From assembly GCA_017577365.1 (NCBI GenBank), contig PKRJ01000013.1:7095-71094 (forward strand): a DNA stretch of 64,000 nucleotides, in the 5' to 3' direction. Source of the stretch: Gammaproteobacteria bacterium. Its GTDB lineage: Bacteria; Pseudomonadota; Gammaproteobacteria; Steroidobacterales; Rariloculaceae. This document shows positions 16,598 through 26,392 of the stretch, in pieces. Within the stretch, counting starts at the first letter, position 1. Each line of letters begins with the position of its first letter. The notes beneath the pieces are model-generated. The model saw nothing but the letters and a program-made list of their open reading frames with translations, was not told where the DNA came from and searched no databases. A program made the translations under genes and the position numbers.

Positions 16598-18211
16598 TTA
16601 CGCAATCGTGCCGTCCACGATCTTCTCGAACGCGATGAGCCGGTCGAGGCTGGCCGCGCCCCCGAGCGAGTTACCGAAGATCTCGGCGAAGCGGTTCTGC
16701 TCGTTGTGAAGCGCCAAGTAGTTCAGCACGACCATCTCGACGAGCAAATTGACGTTGTTCGCGCCCGGGGAGCTCGAGCGATCGACATCGCCGTTCGGCG
16801 TGAACCAGCCGATCTGCTGGTGCTGCTCGGGGGGCAGCCCGTCCAATCCGTTCTGGTAGAGCGCGGGCCTACCTCCCGGGTTGTAGACGAGGAAGAACGA
16901 CGCGGCGGTATCCTGGTTGTCGCTCGTCCACTCGCCCTTGCCGCGGCCGTTCACCGAGTCGTCGATCACGCCGTTGCTCGAGAGCGATCCGTCGCTGAAC
17001 ACGTAGAGCATCAGCGGCACGCCGATACGATGGGCATACTCGAGGCAGGCGCCCATGCAGCGGCCGGCGCGGAAATCCTTGATCTCGCCTTCCTGCCGCG
17101 CGCCGCCGTGATAGTCGTAGCCGCCCATCGTGATGCAGCCGGCCCCGGCGTAGCCCTTGATCACGAGCTTCATCACAGACGCGGTCTTACGGAACTCGGC
17201 CCCGTCCGTGTTGTTCGCGAAGAACTCCTCGGCGCTGAAGATCCCGCCCGGTCCGACGATGAGCGGGTCCTGACCGGGATCGAGGACCTCTTTACCGAAG
17301 CGGTCCGCGATATCGGCCGCCTTGAGATAGCCGCATTTCACGAGGTCCTTGATGACCGCGTCGCCGCTGATACCGGTGGAGACGCGGTCGAGCTTGTCGC
17401 GGCTCAGGCGGTAGATCGACTCGAGCACCGCGGTCGCGTCCTCGGGGCCGAGCAGGCCGACCAGCTGCCCGGTGTCGATGAGGCTCGTCACGTCGCTCGG
17501 CCGATCGATCTTCGTCGGCCGGTACTGCGGGTCGATCATCGACAGCGGAGCCACCGAGTTTCCGCCGGATTCGGTGTTGCGCGAGCCGCAGAGCGTCAGG
17601 ATAGAGCCGTCGGCCCCGGCCTTCTGGATGCCGTACAGCGGATTGTGCGGGTTGTTGCCCGTATCGTTCTCCGATCGCGCCGGGATGACCGCGCCGTTGA
17701 TCATCGATTCGATCCCGGGCGAGCGCAGGCTCGCCTGGATGCCGCGCAGGAAAGCGCTGTCGCTGTGGAACGCGAGGCCGAGACTCGTATCGGTGTGGTC
17801 GCCATTGCTCGTCGCGGTCGGCGCGGCTTCCGGCACGCCCGGGACCATGTTCCCCGGCAAGCCGAGCTTGCGGTAACCCGCGGTGCTCAGCGTATCGAAC
17901 TGCCCCCCGCGGCCGCCGACGAGAACGTTCGAGCCCGCCATGTTCGCGCCCCCGGCGAGATCGAAGCAGATGAAGGGGATCTTGCCCGCGCCGTTCGTGA
18001 TGCCGCAGGCCTGCTTCAACTCGATGAGATCGCCCGCGAGCTCGGCGTACGCCTGACGCGGGTTCGCGAAGAGCCCGAGGATTCCGCCCGACAACACGGT
18101 CGCGGACCCGGCGATGAAACCCTGCGCAATCAGCTCGCGGCGCGTCATCGCGCGGTGATTCCGCTGCGGCGCTTCCGGATGCCGCAACTTGCGCTTGACC
18201 TTGATGATCAT
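16598..18211 (-). CDS. Tat-exported DUF1501-like protein
   Basis: 537 aa. A twin-arginine signal (MTRRELIAQGFIAGSATVLS) begins ~residue 22, preceded by a basic stretch; the true start may be that internal ATG. The mature part has FICFDLAGGANMAGSNVLVG and MGGYDYHG (typical of DUF1501/sulfatase-like proteins) and is rich in Gly, Asn and Asp, as expected for a folded periplasmic protein. It lies directly after the LamG/cytochrome gene (33 bp) in an apparent three-gene operon. The function is not established; DUF1501 proteins accompany c-type cytochrome DUF1800 or LamG genes in several phyla. Confidence 0.7.
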   Translation of the reverse strand: MIIKVKRKLRHPEAPQRNHRAMTRRELIAQGFIAGSATVLSGGILGLFANPRQAYAELAGDLIELKQACGITNGAGKIPFICFDLAGGANMAGSNVLVGGRGGQFDTLSTAGYRKLGLPGNMVPGVPEAAPTATSNGDHTDTSLGLAFHSDSAFLRGIQASLRSPGIESMINGAVIPARSENDTGNNPHNPLYGIQKAGADGSILTLCGSRNTESGGNSVAPLSMIDPQYRPTKIDRPSDVTSLIDTGQLVGLLGPEDATAVLESIYRLSRDKLDRVSTGISGDAVIKDLVKCGYLKAADIADRFGKEVLDPGQDPLIVGPGGIFSAEEFFANNTDGAEFRKTASVMKLVIKGYAGAGCITMGGYDYHGGARQEGEIKDFRAGRCMGACLEYAHRIGVPLMLYVFSDGSLSSNGVIDDSVNGRGKGEWTSDNQDTAASFFLVYNPGGRPALYQNGLDGLPPEQHQQIGWFTPNGDVDRSSSPGANNVNLLVEMVVLNYLALHNEQNRFAEIFGNSLGGAASLDRLIAFEKIVDGTIA

Positions 18212-18244
18212 ACCCTCTACCTCCGATCCGGATGCGCGGCCCGT

Positions 18245-20767
18245 TCACTGAACCAGCATCGCCGCGCTGCCGAGCACCGTCGCGCAGACGGCTTTCGCGA
18301 GCGTCATCGTGCGCGCGTTCGTCTCGTCGTCCTCGTCCTCGTCTTCGACGTCGATCGTCGCCAGTCCGACGCGGCCTTCGTAGGGGTCGTACAGCATGCG
18401 GTGGAGCTCGGTCTTGATGGTCGCGTAATCCGGCTGCGTCGCGAGCTGCTCGCCGCCGTACAGGCGCGCGAGCAGCGGATCGACCAGGTCGTCGAGGCTC
18501 GCGCCCTGGAAGGCCGTGCCCGGCGGCGCACCGAAATCGAAATCTTCGAAGATCGTTCCGCGCAGCGTGTCGTTCTCGATCATCGCGTTGCAATACTCGA
18601 TCGCGAGCTGCGCGATCGCGACCTGATGCGACGCGAGCACCGCCTCGAGCGTCGGCACCGCCGGCAGCGACTCGCGCACCGTCTCGAACGTGGCGCGGAC
18701 GTTCGGATCGTTCGGGCTCACGCCCGTGACCGCGGCCATCGTCGCATTGATCTCGTCGAAGATGCGAACGCCGATGTCCGAGGCCGGCGGGAGATCGGCC
18801 GGCGCGGGCGCGGGCGGAACCGGCGGCGGCTTGCGGCTGTAGCGATGGCCGCCGATCGCGTCGAACGTCAAAAAGAATTCGTCGGATTCCGGTCCCTTCT
18901 CCAAGGGAACGACGGTTCCGAGCTCGGCGAGGAGCTGGCCCGTCGCGGGATCGTACGTGTTCGTCGAGATCACGGCGTCGACCTTGGCGAACGCCTGGCC
19001 CACCGGCGCCTCGCTGCCGTTCAGGCCGATTCGAATGCCTTCGATCTCGAGGTTCTGCGGCTGTGCGGTCGCGTCGAGGCTGATGAAGAACGGCCGCCGG
19101 AACAGATACGAATAGCTGTCGTACTGCGCGGCTTCGACGACGACGTAGCTTTGCGGGACGTTCGTCAGATGCTCGACGCCGAACAGCAGGAAGAACTTCT
19201 CGCCGACGCCGGCCTCGTAGTTCTGCACGATCTGCTCTTCCGACAGCGCGCGGTTGTGGATCGCGACGAGCCGGATCACGCCCGCCCACGGCCGGTTGCC
19301 GGACACCTCGTTCGCGAGCACGAACGCGTACGTGTCGTCCCAGTCGCCGAGCAGCCCGGGAGGCACCGGATCCGGCCCCGTCACGAGCACGCCGTTGACG
19401 TAGATCTTGCGCCCCTCGACCGGGTCGAACGTCGCGACGACGTGCTGCAGCGTCGCCTGCAGCACCTCGGCGGCCGACGGCGTCGACAGCGCGGGGCTGC
19501 CGTTCTCGTCGGTGAAGCTCGAGCGGACGAAGAAGTCGTAGTCGTACATCGTCTGCCCGAGATTGAAGTTGCGCAGCATCGGTCCGGCCGAATAGCTGAC
19601 GATCCGCGCGTCCTCCTGCACGACGTTGGCCGGCGCGACCCACGCCTCGATCGAGAACTCGCCGGTCGCGCCGATCAGATCGCGCAGCTTGCGGCTCGCG
19701 GCGGTCGTCGCCTGCGCCTTGCCGCCCGAGAAGCTGACGCCCCAGCCGCCGTACCACTCGTAAGCGCCGGATAGCGTGAGGTCCATCGCCGGCTCGACGC
19801 CGCTCGTATCGAACGCGATATTGCCTACGCCCGTCTTGAACTCGTACAGCGCGATCACGTGCGCCTCGTAGCGGTTGCCGCCGGAGGCGATCGTGCCTTC
19901 GTGGAGCGTCAACGCCTTGCTCGCGAGCAGGCTGGGGTCGACGGGGGTCGGCTCGATGCCGTTCGCGAAGGCGCGGATCGCAGCCTCCATCTCGTCGGCA
20001 TCGGCGGCGCAGTTGTTCGTCCAGCAGTTATGTGCTTCGACTCCGAGCCGCACGACGAAGCGCGAGCGGGCGGGGTCGTCGAGATCGATCCTCGCCTTCG
20101 CCGACTCGTACGCGGCTTGCACGGCCGCCGGGTTGGTTGCAGGCCCTTCCGCGAAGAACGGCGACTGCGGGGTCTTCGCGTTCGACGCGTGGCAGCTCGA
20201 GCAGTGCTCGGCCAGTAGCGGATAGACGGTCGTCTGGAATCCCGAGACGTCCGCCGGGAAACTCTTGCTCTGGCCGGGATCGCGAAGCGGCGGCGGCTCG
20301 AGCACGATCTCCCGGCCGCCGACCGCCTGATCGCCGGCCCAGTTGCGGATCCACGTCTCGAGAATATCCGCGCACGCGCTATCGCTCGCGAGCCAGCAAT
20401 TGTGGCCGCTCGCGACCTTCGTCACGATCAGCGAATCGCCGGGCGACGTCAGATCGACGACGGTGTTCGCCGCAGCATACGCGAGGTTGACGTCGTCCCC
20501 GCGCGCGAACATCGGTGCCTGGCCGACGTCGACGTCGTGGCAGCCGCCGCAGCGGTTCACCGGGCGAACGTTGTCGTAGAAATGAATCTTGAACGCCTGC
20601 ACATCCGCCGTCGCGGGCGGCGGGCCGTTGTAGTTTCCGCCTCCGCCGCTGCCTCCCTGACCGGGAATCTCCTCCACGTCGGCGCCGCTGCCGCCGCTGC
20701 ATCCCGCGAGCGCCGCACCGAGCATCGTCGCGAGCGCGATCGCAACGGCTCTCGCTCTCCGCTGCAT
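18245..20767 (-). CDS. LamG-domain lipoprotein with two c-type heme motifs
   Basis: 840 aa from the ATG at 20767. The lipobox ends in LAGC (Cys ~23) followed by a flexible GGSGGGGNYNGPPP linker. Two heme-binding motifs, CGGCH (~73-77) and CSSCH (~189-193), lie in a cytochrome-like N-terminal third, with additional paired cysteines (HNCWLASDSAC, HNCWTNNC). A concanavalin-A/LamG domain follows (~370-560; EFSIEAWVAPANV, GRKIYVNGVLV). The C-terminal ~250 residues have no family I recognise. Surface-anchored by the lipid, it is likely to bind a polysaccharide or cell-surface ligand and carry electrons. It lies 23 bp downstream of the mono-heme gene. Confidence 0.75.
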   Translation of the reverse strand: MQRRARAVAIALATMLGAALAGCSGGSGADVEEIPGQGGSGGGGNYNGPPPATADVQAFKIHFYDNVRPVNRCGGCHDVDVGQAPMFARGDDVNLAYAAANTVVDLTSPGDSLIVTKVASGHNCWLASDSACADILETWIRNWAGDQAVGGREIVLEPPPLRDPGQSKSFPADVSGFQTTVYPLLAEHCSSCHASNAKTPQSPFFAEGPATNPAAVQAAYESAKARIDLDDPARSRFVVRLGVEAHNCWTNNCAADADEMEAAIRAFANGIEPTPVDPSLLASKALTLHEGTIASGGNRYEAHVIALYEFKTGVGNIAFDTSGVEPAMDLTLSGAYEWYGGWGVSFSGGKAQATTAASRKLRDLIGATGEFSIEAWVAPANVVQEDARIVSYSAGPMLRNFNLGQTMYDYDFFVRSSFTDENGSPALSTPSAAEVLQATLQHVVATFDPVEGRKIYVNGVLVTGPDPVPPGLLGDWDDTYAFVLANEVSGNRPWAGVIRLVAIHNRALSEEQIVQNYEAGVGEKFFLLFGVEHLTNVPQSYVVVEAAQYDSYSYLFRRPFFISLDATAQPQNLEIEGIRIGLNGSEAPVGQAFAKVDAVISTNTYDPATGQLLAELGTVVPLEKGPESDEFFLTFDAIGGHRYSRKPPPVPPAPAPADLPPASDIGVRIFDEINATMAAVTGVSPNDPNVRATFETVRESLPAVPTLEAVLASHQVAIAQLAIEYCNAMIENDTLRGTIFEDFDFGAPPGTAFQGASLDDLVDPLLARLYGGEQLATQPDYATIKTELHRMLYDPYEGRVGLATIDVEDEDEDDETNARTMTLAKAVCATVLGSAAMLVQ

Positions 20768-20790
20768 CGTCGTGCCTCCGCCCGTGAATC

Positions 20791-21987
20791 TCATTCGCCG
20801 CGGCAGTACACCGCGGACTGCGCGAAGACGTTCCGCAGGTCGTAGCCGCCCTTGAAGCTCTGGGTCAGGTCCGTGATGAACTCGTGGTCGTTCGCATCCG
20901 GATCGCGCAGGCAGACGTTCTTGAACACCTTCTTGACCTGGCACTGCGCGAACGCCTCGCTTCTCGCGAGCTCCATGCCCATCGATTTCGCGCCGTTACC
21001 GTGCCCGGGCAGCGTCGGATCCCAGCCGAGCAGCGCGTTGCGGCCGACCCTCCAGTAGTTCTCCCACGCGTCGTCGGGTGTGACGTAACCGTCGGGGAAC
21101 GTGTCCGCGTTGTTGAAATACTTCGGCTGCACGATGCCTTGCGTGTACTCGATGCTGCCGGTGGCCGGATTGAAGTTGTAGTACGCGAACGCCTGCGCGA
21201 GCGGATCCATGCCCGCGTGACAGCCGATGCAGTTGTTCATGAAGACGCGGCTGTCTCCGCCCGGGCTGCGCGAGACGTCCTGACGGATACGATCCGGAAT
21301 CGTGCTCGTGTCGAGCACCTGCTCCATGTCGACGCACAAGTGATTGAGCAGCGTGAAGCGGAACATCGCGCGGTTCGTGCCGGCGATGAAGAAAGCTTCT
21401 GCCGCCGCGCGCGTCGTGATCGCGCCCGCGGTCGCGTTCGGCGGCAACGGATAGAACGCGGACTGCGCCGTTTGAACGATGTCCGTTTCCGGATCGAAGC
21501 TCGGGTCGTTCATCCGTCGCTCGAGCGCCTCGTAATGCGCGTTGCTCGACGCGGACGGCAACGGCGATACGCTCGGCGCGTAATAGAGCAGGTCCCCGTA
21601 GAGAATCTGATCGAACGGAAGATCGTCTTTCACGAGCCCGATCACGAGCGTCGTGTAATCGTTCAACGGGACGAACGGCGACTGGTCGCGGTTCGTCCAC
21701 GGTGCCGCGAAGTTCTTCAGCGTCACCGTATAGAAATGACGGTTGTGTGTCGCGAGGAGCGCGGCGCCGAGCGGGTTCTTGTTCTCGATCATCTGCGTCA
21801 TCTGACGGAGTACTGTCTCGTCCGCCGGCACGCCCGCGATTCGGTCGTGCATGCGCTGCGCCTGCTCTCGCGGGCCTGCCAACGCGCCGGCCGCGAGGCT
21901 CAATGCCGCGGCCGCGGCGAGCGTTTTCGACACACCCTTCCCCCACACGGTGCCCGATCTCGATCGCGATCGCGCTCGGCTGTTCAT
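20791..21987 (-). CDS. Exported mono-heme cytochrome c-like protein
   Basis: 398 aa from the ATG at 21987, chosen because AGGAAG precedes it; a further in-frame ATG at 22017 exists. A signal peptide (LAAAAALSLAAGALAGPR) ends near residue 38. One heme motif, CIGCH (~253-257), sits in NNCIGCHAGMDPLAQAFAYY, a context seen in Planctomycete-type DUF1588/DUF1585 cytochromes. C-terminal Cys residues (FAQCQVKKVFKNVCLRD, YCRGE) may form disulfides. It is the first gene of the minus-strand arm and is divergent from the HzsA-like gene. Confidence 0.7.
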   Translation of the reverse strand: MNSRARSRSRSGTVWGKGVSKTLAAAAALSLAAGALAGPREQAQRMHDRIAGVPADETVLRQMTQMIENKNPLGAALLATHNRHFYTVTLKNFAAPWTNRDQSPFVPLNDYTTLVIGLVKDDLPFDQILYGDLLYYAPSVSPLPSASSNAHYEALERRMNDPSFDPETDIVQTAQSAFYPLPPNATAGAITTRAAAEAFFIAGTNRAMFRFTLLNHLCVDMEQVLDTSTIPDRIRQDVSRSPGGDSRVFMNNCIGCHAGMDPLAQAFAYYNFNPATGSIEYTQGIVQPKYFNNADTFPDGYVTPDDAWENYWRVGRNALLGWDPTLPGHGNGAKSMGMELARSEAFAQCQVKKVFKNVCLRDPDANDHEFITDLTQSFKGGYDLRNVFAQSAVYCRGE

Positions 21988-22322
21988 CTGTGCTTCCTGG
22001 ATGCGATGAGAAGTCATTCGATACGCGGCACGCTACCGCTTCGAGAAATTTCCTTCCACTGTAGAGCTTTCGCGACGTCTCGGTTTCGCGACAGGTTCGG
22101 CGAAGAGTAGCCCGCGGGTAAGCTCCGCGACGGTGATCTGGTACCGGTTTCTCGCAGCGGTTCTCGGGGAGGGAAGCGGCGGCGTGCCGGCGGACAACGC
22201 GCGGTGCGCACTACAGGCCGCGAATCGAGACGCCCCTCATGTTCGACATTCGCCTCTTCGTGCCGCCGTGTGATCGCGTTAACGGTAGACCTTTCTTGAC
22301 GTGCTCATTATTCGCGGACGCC
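21988..22322. other. 335-bp divergent spacer of the redox locus
   Basis: This separates the two arms of the 16.6-28.3 kb locus and must hold promoters for both. A -35-like TTGACG occurs near 22296 but has no convincing -10 at the right distance. In-frame ATG codons at 22239 and 22323 both precede the HzsA-like gene, so its start is uncertain. I see no RNA gene. Confidence 0.4.
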
Positions 22323-24974
22323 ATGATTACGTTGAATCGTCGGGCGGCGAGTCGTGACGGTGCGCGCCGCTCGGCCTCGATGCCGACGGCCCGTCTACTT
22401 CTCGTTGCGCTCGCGGGCGTCCTCGGCGCGTGCGGCGGGGGCAGCGACGGCAGCGTCGGCGTCGGCTCCGGGCAGCAGCCCGATCCCGTCGTGCTGGATT
22501 TCCCGATCGCTTACACGAAGGGGCCGCTGCTCGACGAGAACATGCAGCCGTTCTCCAGCGATCTCCGCGAGCTGCTGCGGTTCAACGTGGGCACCGATCT
22601 TTATGTCCGCGACCGGGCATCGCCGAGCTCCGAGGACCGGAACGTGACGTTCGAGTTCACCCAGGGCCTGGGCGACGTGCAGGGCCTCGAGATCTCGGCG
22701 GACGGGACGAAAGTGCTGTTCTCGATGCGCGGTCCGTTCGATCCGAATCTCGACGAGGACGAGCAGCCGACGTGGAACATCTGGGAATACGACATCCCGA
22801 CCGGGACGCTGCGCCGCCTGATCGAATCGGATCTCGTCGCCGAGGCCGGCCACGACCTTTTTCCGCACTATCTGCCGGACGGCCGAATCATCTTCTCGTC
22901 GACGCGCCAGCGGCAGGCGAAGGCTATCCTGATCGACGAGGGCAAGCCGCAGTTCGATGCGCTCGACGAGGACCGTAACGAGCCCGCGTTCGTGCTGCAC
23001 GTGATGAACGCGGATGGCACGGACATTCGTCAGATTTCGTTCAATCAGAGCCATGACCTCGAGCCGACCGTGCTCGACGACGGCAGGATTCTATTCAGCC
23101 GCTGGGATCGCGCGGGTCCGCGCAACGGGATCCATCTTTACAGAATGAATCCCGACGGCACGGAGCTCGAGCTGCTCTACGGCGCGCGGAGTCACGCGAC
23201 CGGAACGAACGGCGCCCAGATCCAGTTCGTCGGCGCGCGCGAAATGCCGGACGGGCGCGTGATGGCGATCGCGCGGCCGTTCGAGCATCCCGATCACGGC
23301 GGCGACATCGTCGTGATCGACGTGCGTTATTTCGTCGAGAACGAGCAGCCCACGGCGCCGAACGCCGGGCTCGCGGGACCCGCTCAGACGCAGGCGACGT
23401 CACACATCGTGCGCACTGATATCGGTCCTTCGCCCGGCGGCCGATTCGCGTCGGCGTTTCCGCTATGGGACGGCACGGGACGCATCCTCACGACGTGGAC
23501 GATGTGCCGTCTCGTCGACGGCGAGGGACGCATCGGCCCGTGCACCGAGGAAGCGCTCGCCGACCCGGAAGCGACGCCGGCGCCGCCGCTCTACGGCGTA
23601 TGGATCTACGACCCGCGCGACGATACGCATCAGCCGGTCGTCGTCGGCGAGGAAGGCGTGATGGTCGGCGAGGTGGTCGCCGCGCAGCCGCGCGGCAATC
23701 CGCGCTATATCCCGGATCTGATCGGTGATGCGGACCTGGTGGCCGAGAACGCCGGCATTCTGAATATCCGCAGCGTCTACGACGTCGACGGCGTCGATAC
23801 CGCGAATCCGGATATCGCGACGCTCGCGGATCCGTCGCAGACGAGCGCCGACGACAGGCCGGCGCGCTTCCTGCGCGTCGTCAAAGCCGTCTCGCTCCCC
23901 GACGATGACATCGTCGATCTCGACGGCACGGCGTTCGGCCCGAACGCCCGTCTCGGGATGCGCGAGATCGTCGCGTACGCGCCGATCGAGCCGGACGGCT
24001 CGGTGCGCATCAAGGTGCCCGCGCAGGTGCCGCTCGCGATCGAGGTTCTCGACCGCTTCGGGCGACGCATCTCGGCGCCCCATCACAACTGGCTCCAGGT
24101 CATGCCGGGCGAGGAGCGGAAGTGCAATGGCTGCCATAACCCGAATAGCGCGCTTTCGCACGGACGCGCGGACGCGTTCGAATCTGTCTACGCCGGCGCC
24201 GAGTCGACCGGCGTGCCGTTCCCCGGAACCGTCGCTTCGATCAGTCCCGATCTCGGCGAGACGATGGCCGAGGCGAGGACCCGCGTGGGGTGCCAGATCG
24301 ACTGCGCCGCGGCGCTCAGGCCGTCGGTCGACCTGGTCTACGAGGACGTCTGGACCGATCCGGCGGCACGCGAGCCGGACGAGCCTATTTCACTCCGTTA
24401 CGGTGACCTGACGACCGAACCTCCCACGACCCTCGCCTGCATGAACGCGTGGACGCCGAATTGCCGCATCGTCATTCACTACGAGACGCACATCCATCCG
24501 CTTTGGAGCGTCCCGCGACAGATCCTCGACGCGGACGGCGTCACGGTGCTCGCGGATCACACCTGCACGCGGGGCGGCTGTCACGTCCCGCTCGACGACA
24601 TGGGCCAGACGGCGGTCCCGGCCGCGCAGCTCGACCTTTCCGACGGCCAGTCGCCGGATCAGGCCGCGCATTTCAACGCGTATCGGGAGCTGCTCTTCGG
24701 CGACAACGCGCAGGAGGTCGTGGACGGCGCGCTGCAGGATATTCGGATCGAGGTCGGAATCGACGAGAACGGTATTCCGATCTTCGCGACCGTGCCGGTG
24801 CAGCCGTCGATGAGCGCGGCGGGCGCGCGCGCCTCGGCGCGCTTCTTCTCGCGATTCGATGCGGGCGGCACGCACGAAGGTTTTCTCACGGATGCCGAGC
24901 TGCGCTTGATCGCCGAATGGCTCGACCTCGGCGCGCAGTACTACAACGATCCGTTCGCCGTGCCGCAGGACTGA
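22323..24974 (+). CDS. HzsA-related beta-propeller lipoprotein with c-type heme
   Basis: 883 aa from the ATG at 22323; alternatives are 22239 and 22380. The last begins directly at the lipoprotein signal MPTARLLLVALAGVLGACGG. Repeated propeller blades carry DGxxIxFSS/SR patterns (LSADG-like GLEISADGTKVLFSMRG, PDGRIIFSSTRQRQ, DDGRILFSRWDRAG). A c-type heme motif CNGCH is in GEERKCNGCHNPNSALSHGR, and further Cys pairs follow (CTRGGCHVP). The layout, propeller plus cytochrome, is that of proteins related to the hydrazine synthase alpha subunit, but nothing indicates anammox. More likely it is a surface redox protein of unknown substrate. Confidence 0.75.
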   Translation: MITLNRRAASRDGARRSASMPTARLLLVALAGVLGACGGGSDGSVGVGSGQQPDPVVLDFPIAYTKGPLLDENMQPFSSDLRELLRFNVGTDLYVRDRASPSSEDRNVTFEFTQGLGDVQGLEISADGTKVLFSMRGPFDPNLDEDEQPTWNIWEYDIPTGTLRRLIESDLVAEAGHDLFPHYLPDGRIIFSSTRQRQAKAILIDEGKPQFDALDEDRNEPAFVLHVMNADGTDIRQISFNQSHDLEPTVLDDGRILFSRWDRAGPRNGIHLYRMNPDGTELELLYGARSHATGTNGAQIQFVGAREMPDGRVMAIARPFEHPDHGGDIVVIDVRYFVENEQPTAPNAGLAGPAQTQATSHIVRTDIGPSPGGRFASAFPLWDGTGRILTTWTMCRLVDGEGRIGPCTEEALADPEATPAPPLYGVWIYDPRDDTHQPVVVGEEGVMVGEVVAAQPRGNPRYIPDLIGDADLVAENAGILNIRSVYDVDGVDTANPDIATLADPSQTSADDRPARFLRVVKAVSLPDDDIVDLDGTAFGPNARLGMREIVAYAPIEPDGSVRIKVPAQVPLAIEVLDRFGRRISAPHHNWLQVMPGEERKCNGCHNPNSALSHGRADAFESVYAGAESTGVPFPGTVASISPDLGETMAEARTRVGCQIDCAAALRPSVDLVYEDVWTDPAAREPDEPISLRYGDLTTEPPTTLACMNAWTPNCRIVIHYETHIHPLWSVPRQILDADGVTVLADHTCTRGGCHVPLDDMGQTAVPAAQLDLSDGQSPDQAAHFNAYRELLFGDNAQEVVDGALQDIRIEVGIDENGIPIFATVPVQPSMSAAGARASARFFSRFDAGGTHEGFLTDAELRLIAEWLDLGAQYYNDPFAVPQD

Positions 24975-24978
24975 CGAC

Positions 24979-25758
24979 GTGCGGTACGAGATCGGACGGC
25001 GACGGCTTCGAAGGGCGGCAAGAGCGCTCGTCGCGGCCGTGTTGCTGTGCGGAGCGGGCTTCGCACCGAGCGCGCTGGCCAAGCGGGGCGCCGTCGAGGT
25101 CGTCGTCGAGGATCCCTATCTCGAGCTTCATACCGGACCGGGACGCGGTTATCCGATCTTCTACGTCGCCGAGCGGGGCGAGACGGTCGAGGTGCTGAAG
25201 CGGCGCACCGACTGGTTCCGCATTCGCATTCCGCGTGGGCAGGAGGGCTGGGTGCCCCTCGAGCAGATGCGCAGGACGCTCGGCCTCGACGGCGAGCCGT
25301 TCGACGTGCCGACCTTCGACGTCGCGGATCTCGCCGAGCGGCGCTGGGAAACGGGGGTGCTTTACGGCGACTTCGGCGGCGCGAACGTGATCTCGGTCTA
25401 CGGCGCGTTCGGCATGACGCCGAATCTGTCGATCGAGCTTTGGCTCTCGCAGGCCCTCGGGCGCTTCTCCGACAGCAAGATCGCGAGCCTCGACATCGTG
25501 CACACGATGTTCCCCGACCGCCGCTTCTCGCCGTATATCGCGCTCGGCGCGGGGGTCGTCGAAACGGATCCGAAAGCGACGCTCGTCGCCGCGACCGACC
25601 GCAGCGACAACGCCGCGCACGCGGGGGCGGGACTCCGCGCGTATTTGGCCCGGCGCTTCGTGTTTCGCGCCGAGTACAAGACCTACGTCGTGTTCACGAG
25701 CCGCGACGACAACGAGGAAATCAGAGAATGGAAAGCAGGCTTCTCGTTCTTCTTCTGA
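24979..25758 (+). CDS. SH3-domain protein with outer-membrane barrel-like C-terminus
   Basis: 259 aa, GTG start 5 bp after the upstream stop. A signal peptide ends at ALA (~34). Residues ~38-95 are a bacterial SH3 domain (EDPYLELHTGPGRGYPIFYV, RIPRGQEGWVPLEQMR). The C-terminal half has alternating strands and ends in KAGFSFFF, with terminal Phe as in outer-membrane barrels. It overlaps the next gene by 31 bp. The probable role is in the cell wall/outer membrane interface; no enzyme motif is visible. Confidence 0.7.
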   Translation: MRYEIGRRRLRRAARALVAAVLLCGAGFAPSALAKRGAVEVVVEDPYLELHTGPGRGYPIFYVAERGETVEVLKRRTDWFRIRIPRGQEGWVPLEQMRRTLGLDGEPFDVPTFDVADLAERRWETGVLYGDFGGANVISVYGAFGMTPNLSIELWLSQALGRFSDSKIASLDIVHTMFPDRRFSPYIALGAGVVETDPKATLVAATDRSDNAAHAGAGLRAYLARRFVFRAEYKTYVVFTSRDDNEEIREWKAGFSFFF

Positions 25759-26381
25759 CGGTGCCGCTCGCGCTCGGGCTCGCGGGCTGCGGGAGACATC
25801 GCGTCGCCGCGGTCGACGCGGACGAGCCGCCCGTGATCGAGCCGAGAGTGGAACGGCGCGAGGTCGACGTCGCCGACATCGACACCGAGAACTTCGAGCT
25901 CGGCGTCTTCGCGGGCCAGATCAGCGTCGAGGATTTCGGCGTGAACACCGTGGGCGGCGTGCGATTCGCGTACCACGTGACCGAAGGTTTCTTCGTCGAG
26001 GCGGCGGCCGGGCGCGCCGACACCGAGCCGACGAGCTTCGAGCGGCTGAGCGGCGCTGCGCAACTGCTCACGGATTCGGAGAGAGAGTACACCTACTATA
26101 ACGTTTCGCTCGGCTACAACATCTTGCCGGGCGAGACGTTCATCGGGCGCAACCGTGCGATGAACATGGCGCTTTATGTCATAGGCGGCGTGGGTAGCAC
26201 GAAGTTCGCGGGCGACGATCGGTTCACGCTGAACTTCGGCATGGGGATGCGGCTGCTGCCGCTCGACTGGCTCGCCGTGCACGCGGACGTTCGCGATCAC
26301 ATCATGGATCTCGACGTGCTCGGCAGCCAGAAGACGGTGCACAACCTCGAGGCGCACGTCGGCGTGACGTTCTTCTTCTAG
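25728..26381 (+). CDS. Outer-membrane beta-barrel lipoprotein (TIGR04565-like)
   Basis: 217 aa. The signal peptide ends at the lipobox LAGC (~21). The mature part begins with a charged linker, then NFELGVFAGQISVEDFGVN and successive amphipathic strands, finishing HVGVTFFF with C-terminal Phe. The pattern fits the small outer-membrane barrels found in myxobacteria and gammaproteobacteria next to SH3 proteins. The start lies inside the preceding gene. Confidence 0.7.
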   Translation: MESRLLVLLLTVPLALGLAGCGRHRVAAVDADEPPVIEPRVERREVDVADIDTENFELGVFAGQISVEDFGVNTVGGVRFAYHVTEGFFVEAAAGRADTEPTSFERLSGAAQLLTDSEREYTYYNVSLGYNILPGETFIGRNRAMNMALYVIGGVGSTKFAGDDRFTLNFGMGMRLLPLDWLAVHADVRDHIMDLDVLGSQKTVHNLEAHVGVTFFF

Positions 26382-26392
26382 CGAGGTGAGCC

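Noticed and set aside
16457..19774. A 1105-codon plus-strand open frame across three genes
   Set aside because: Arginine/histidine-rich, no domain and no ribosome site; it lies opposite the methyltransferase, DUF1501-like and LamG genes, whose products show clear motifs. It is an artefact of GC-rich third positions.
22323..24974. Hydrazine synthase alpha subunit
   Set aside because: Related fold and heme motif only. No beta or gamma subunits or other anammox genes, and the organism looks proteobacterial.
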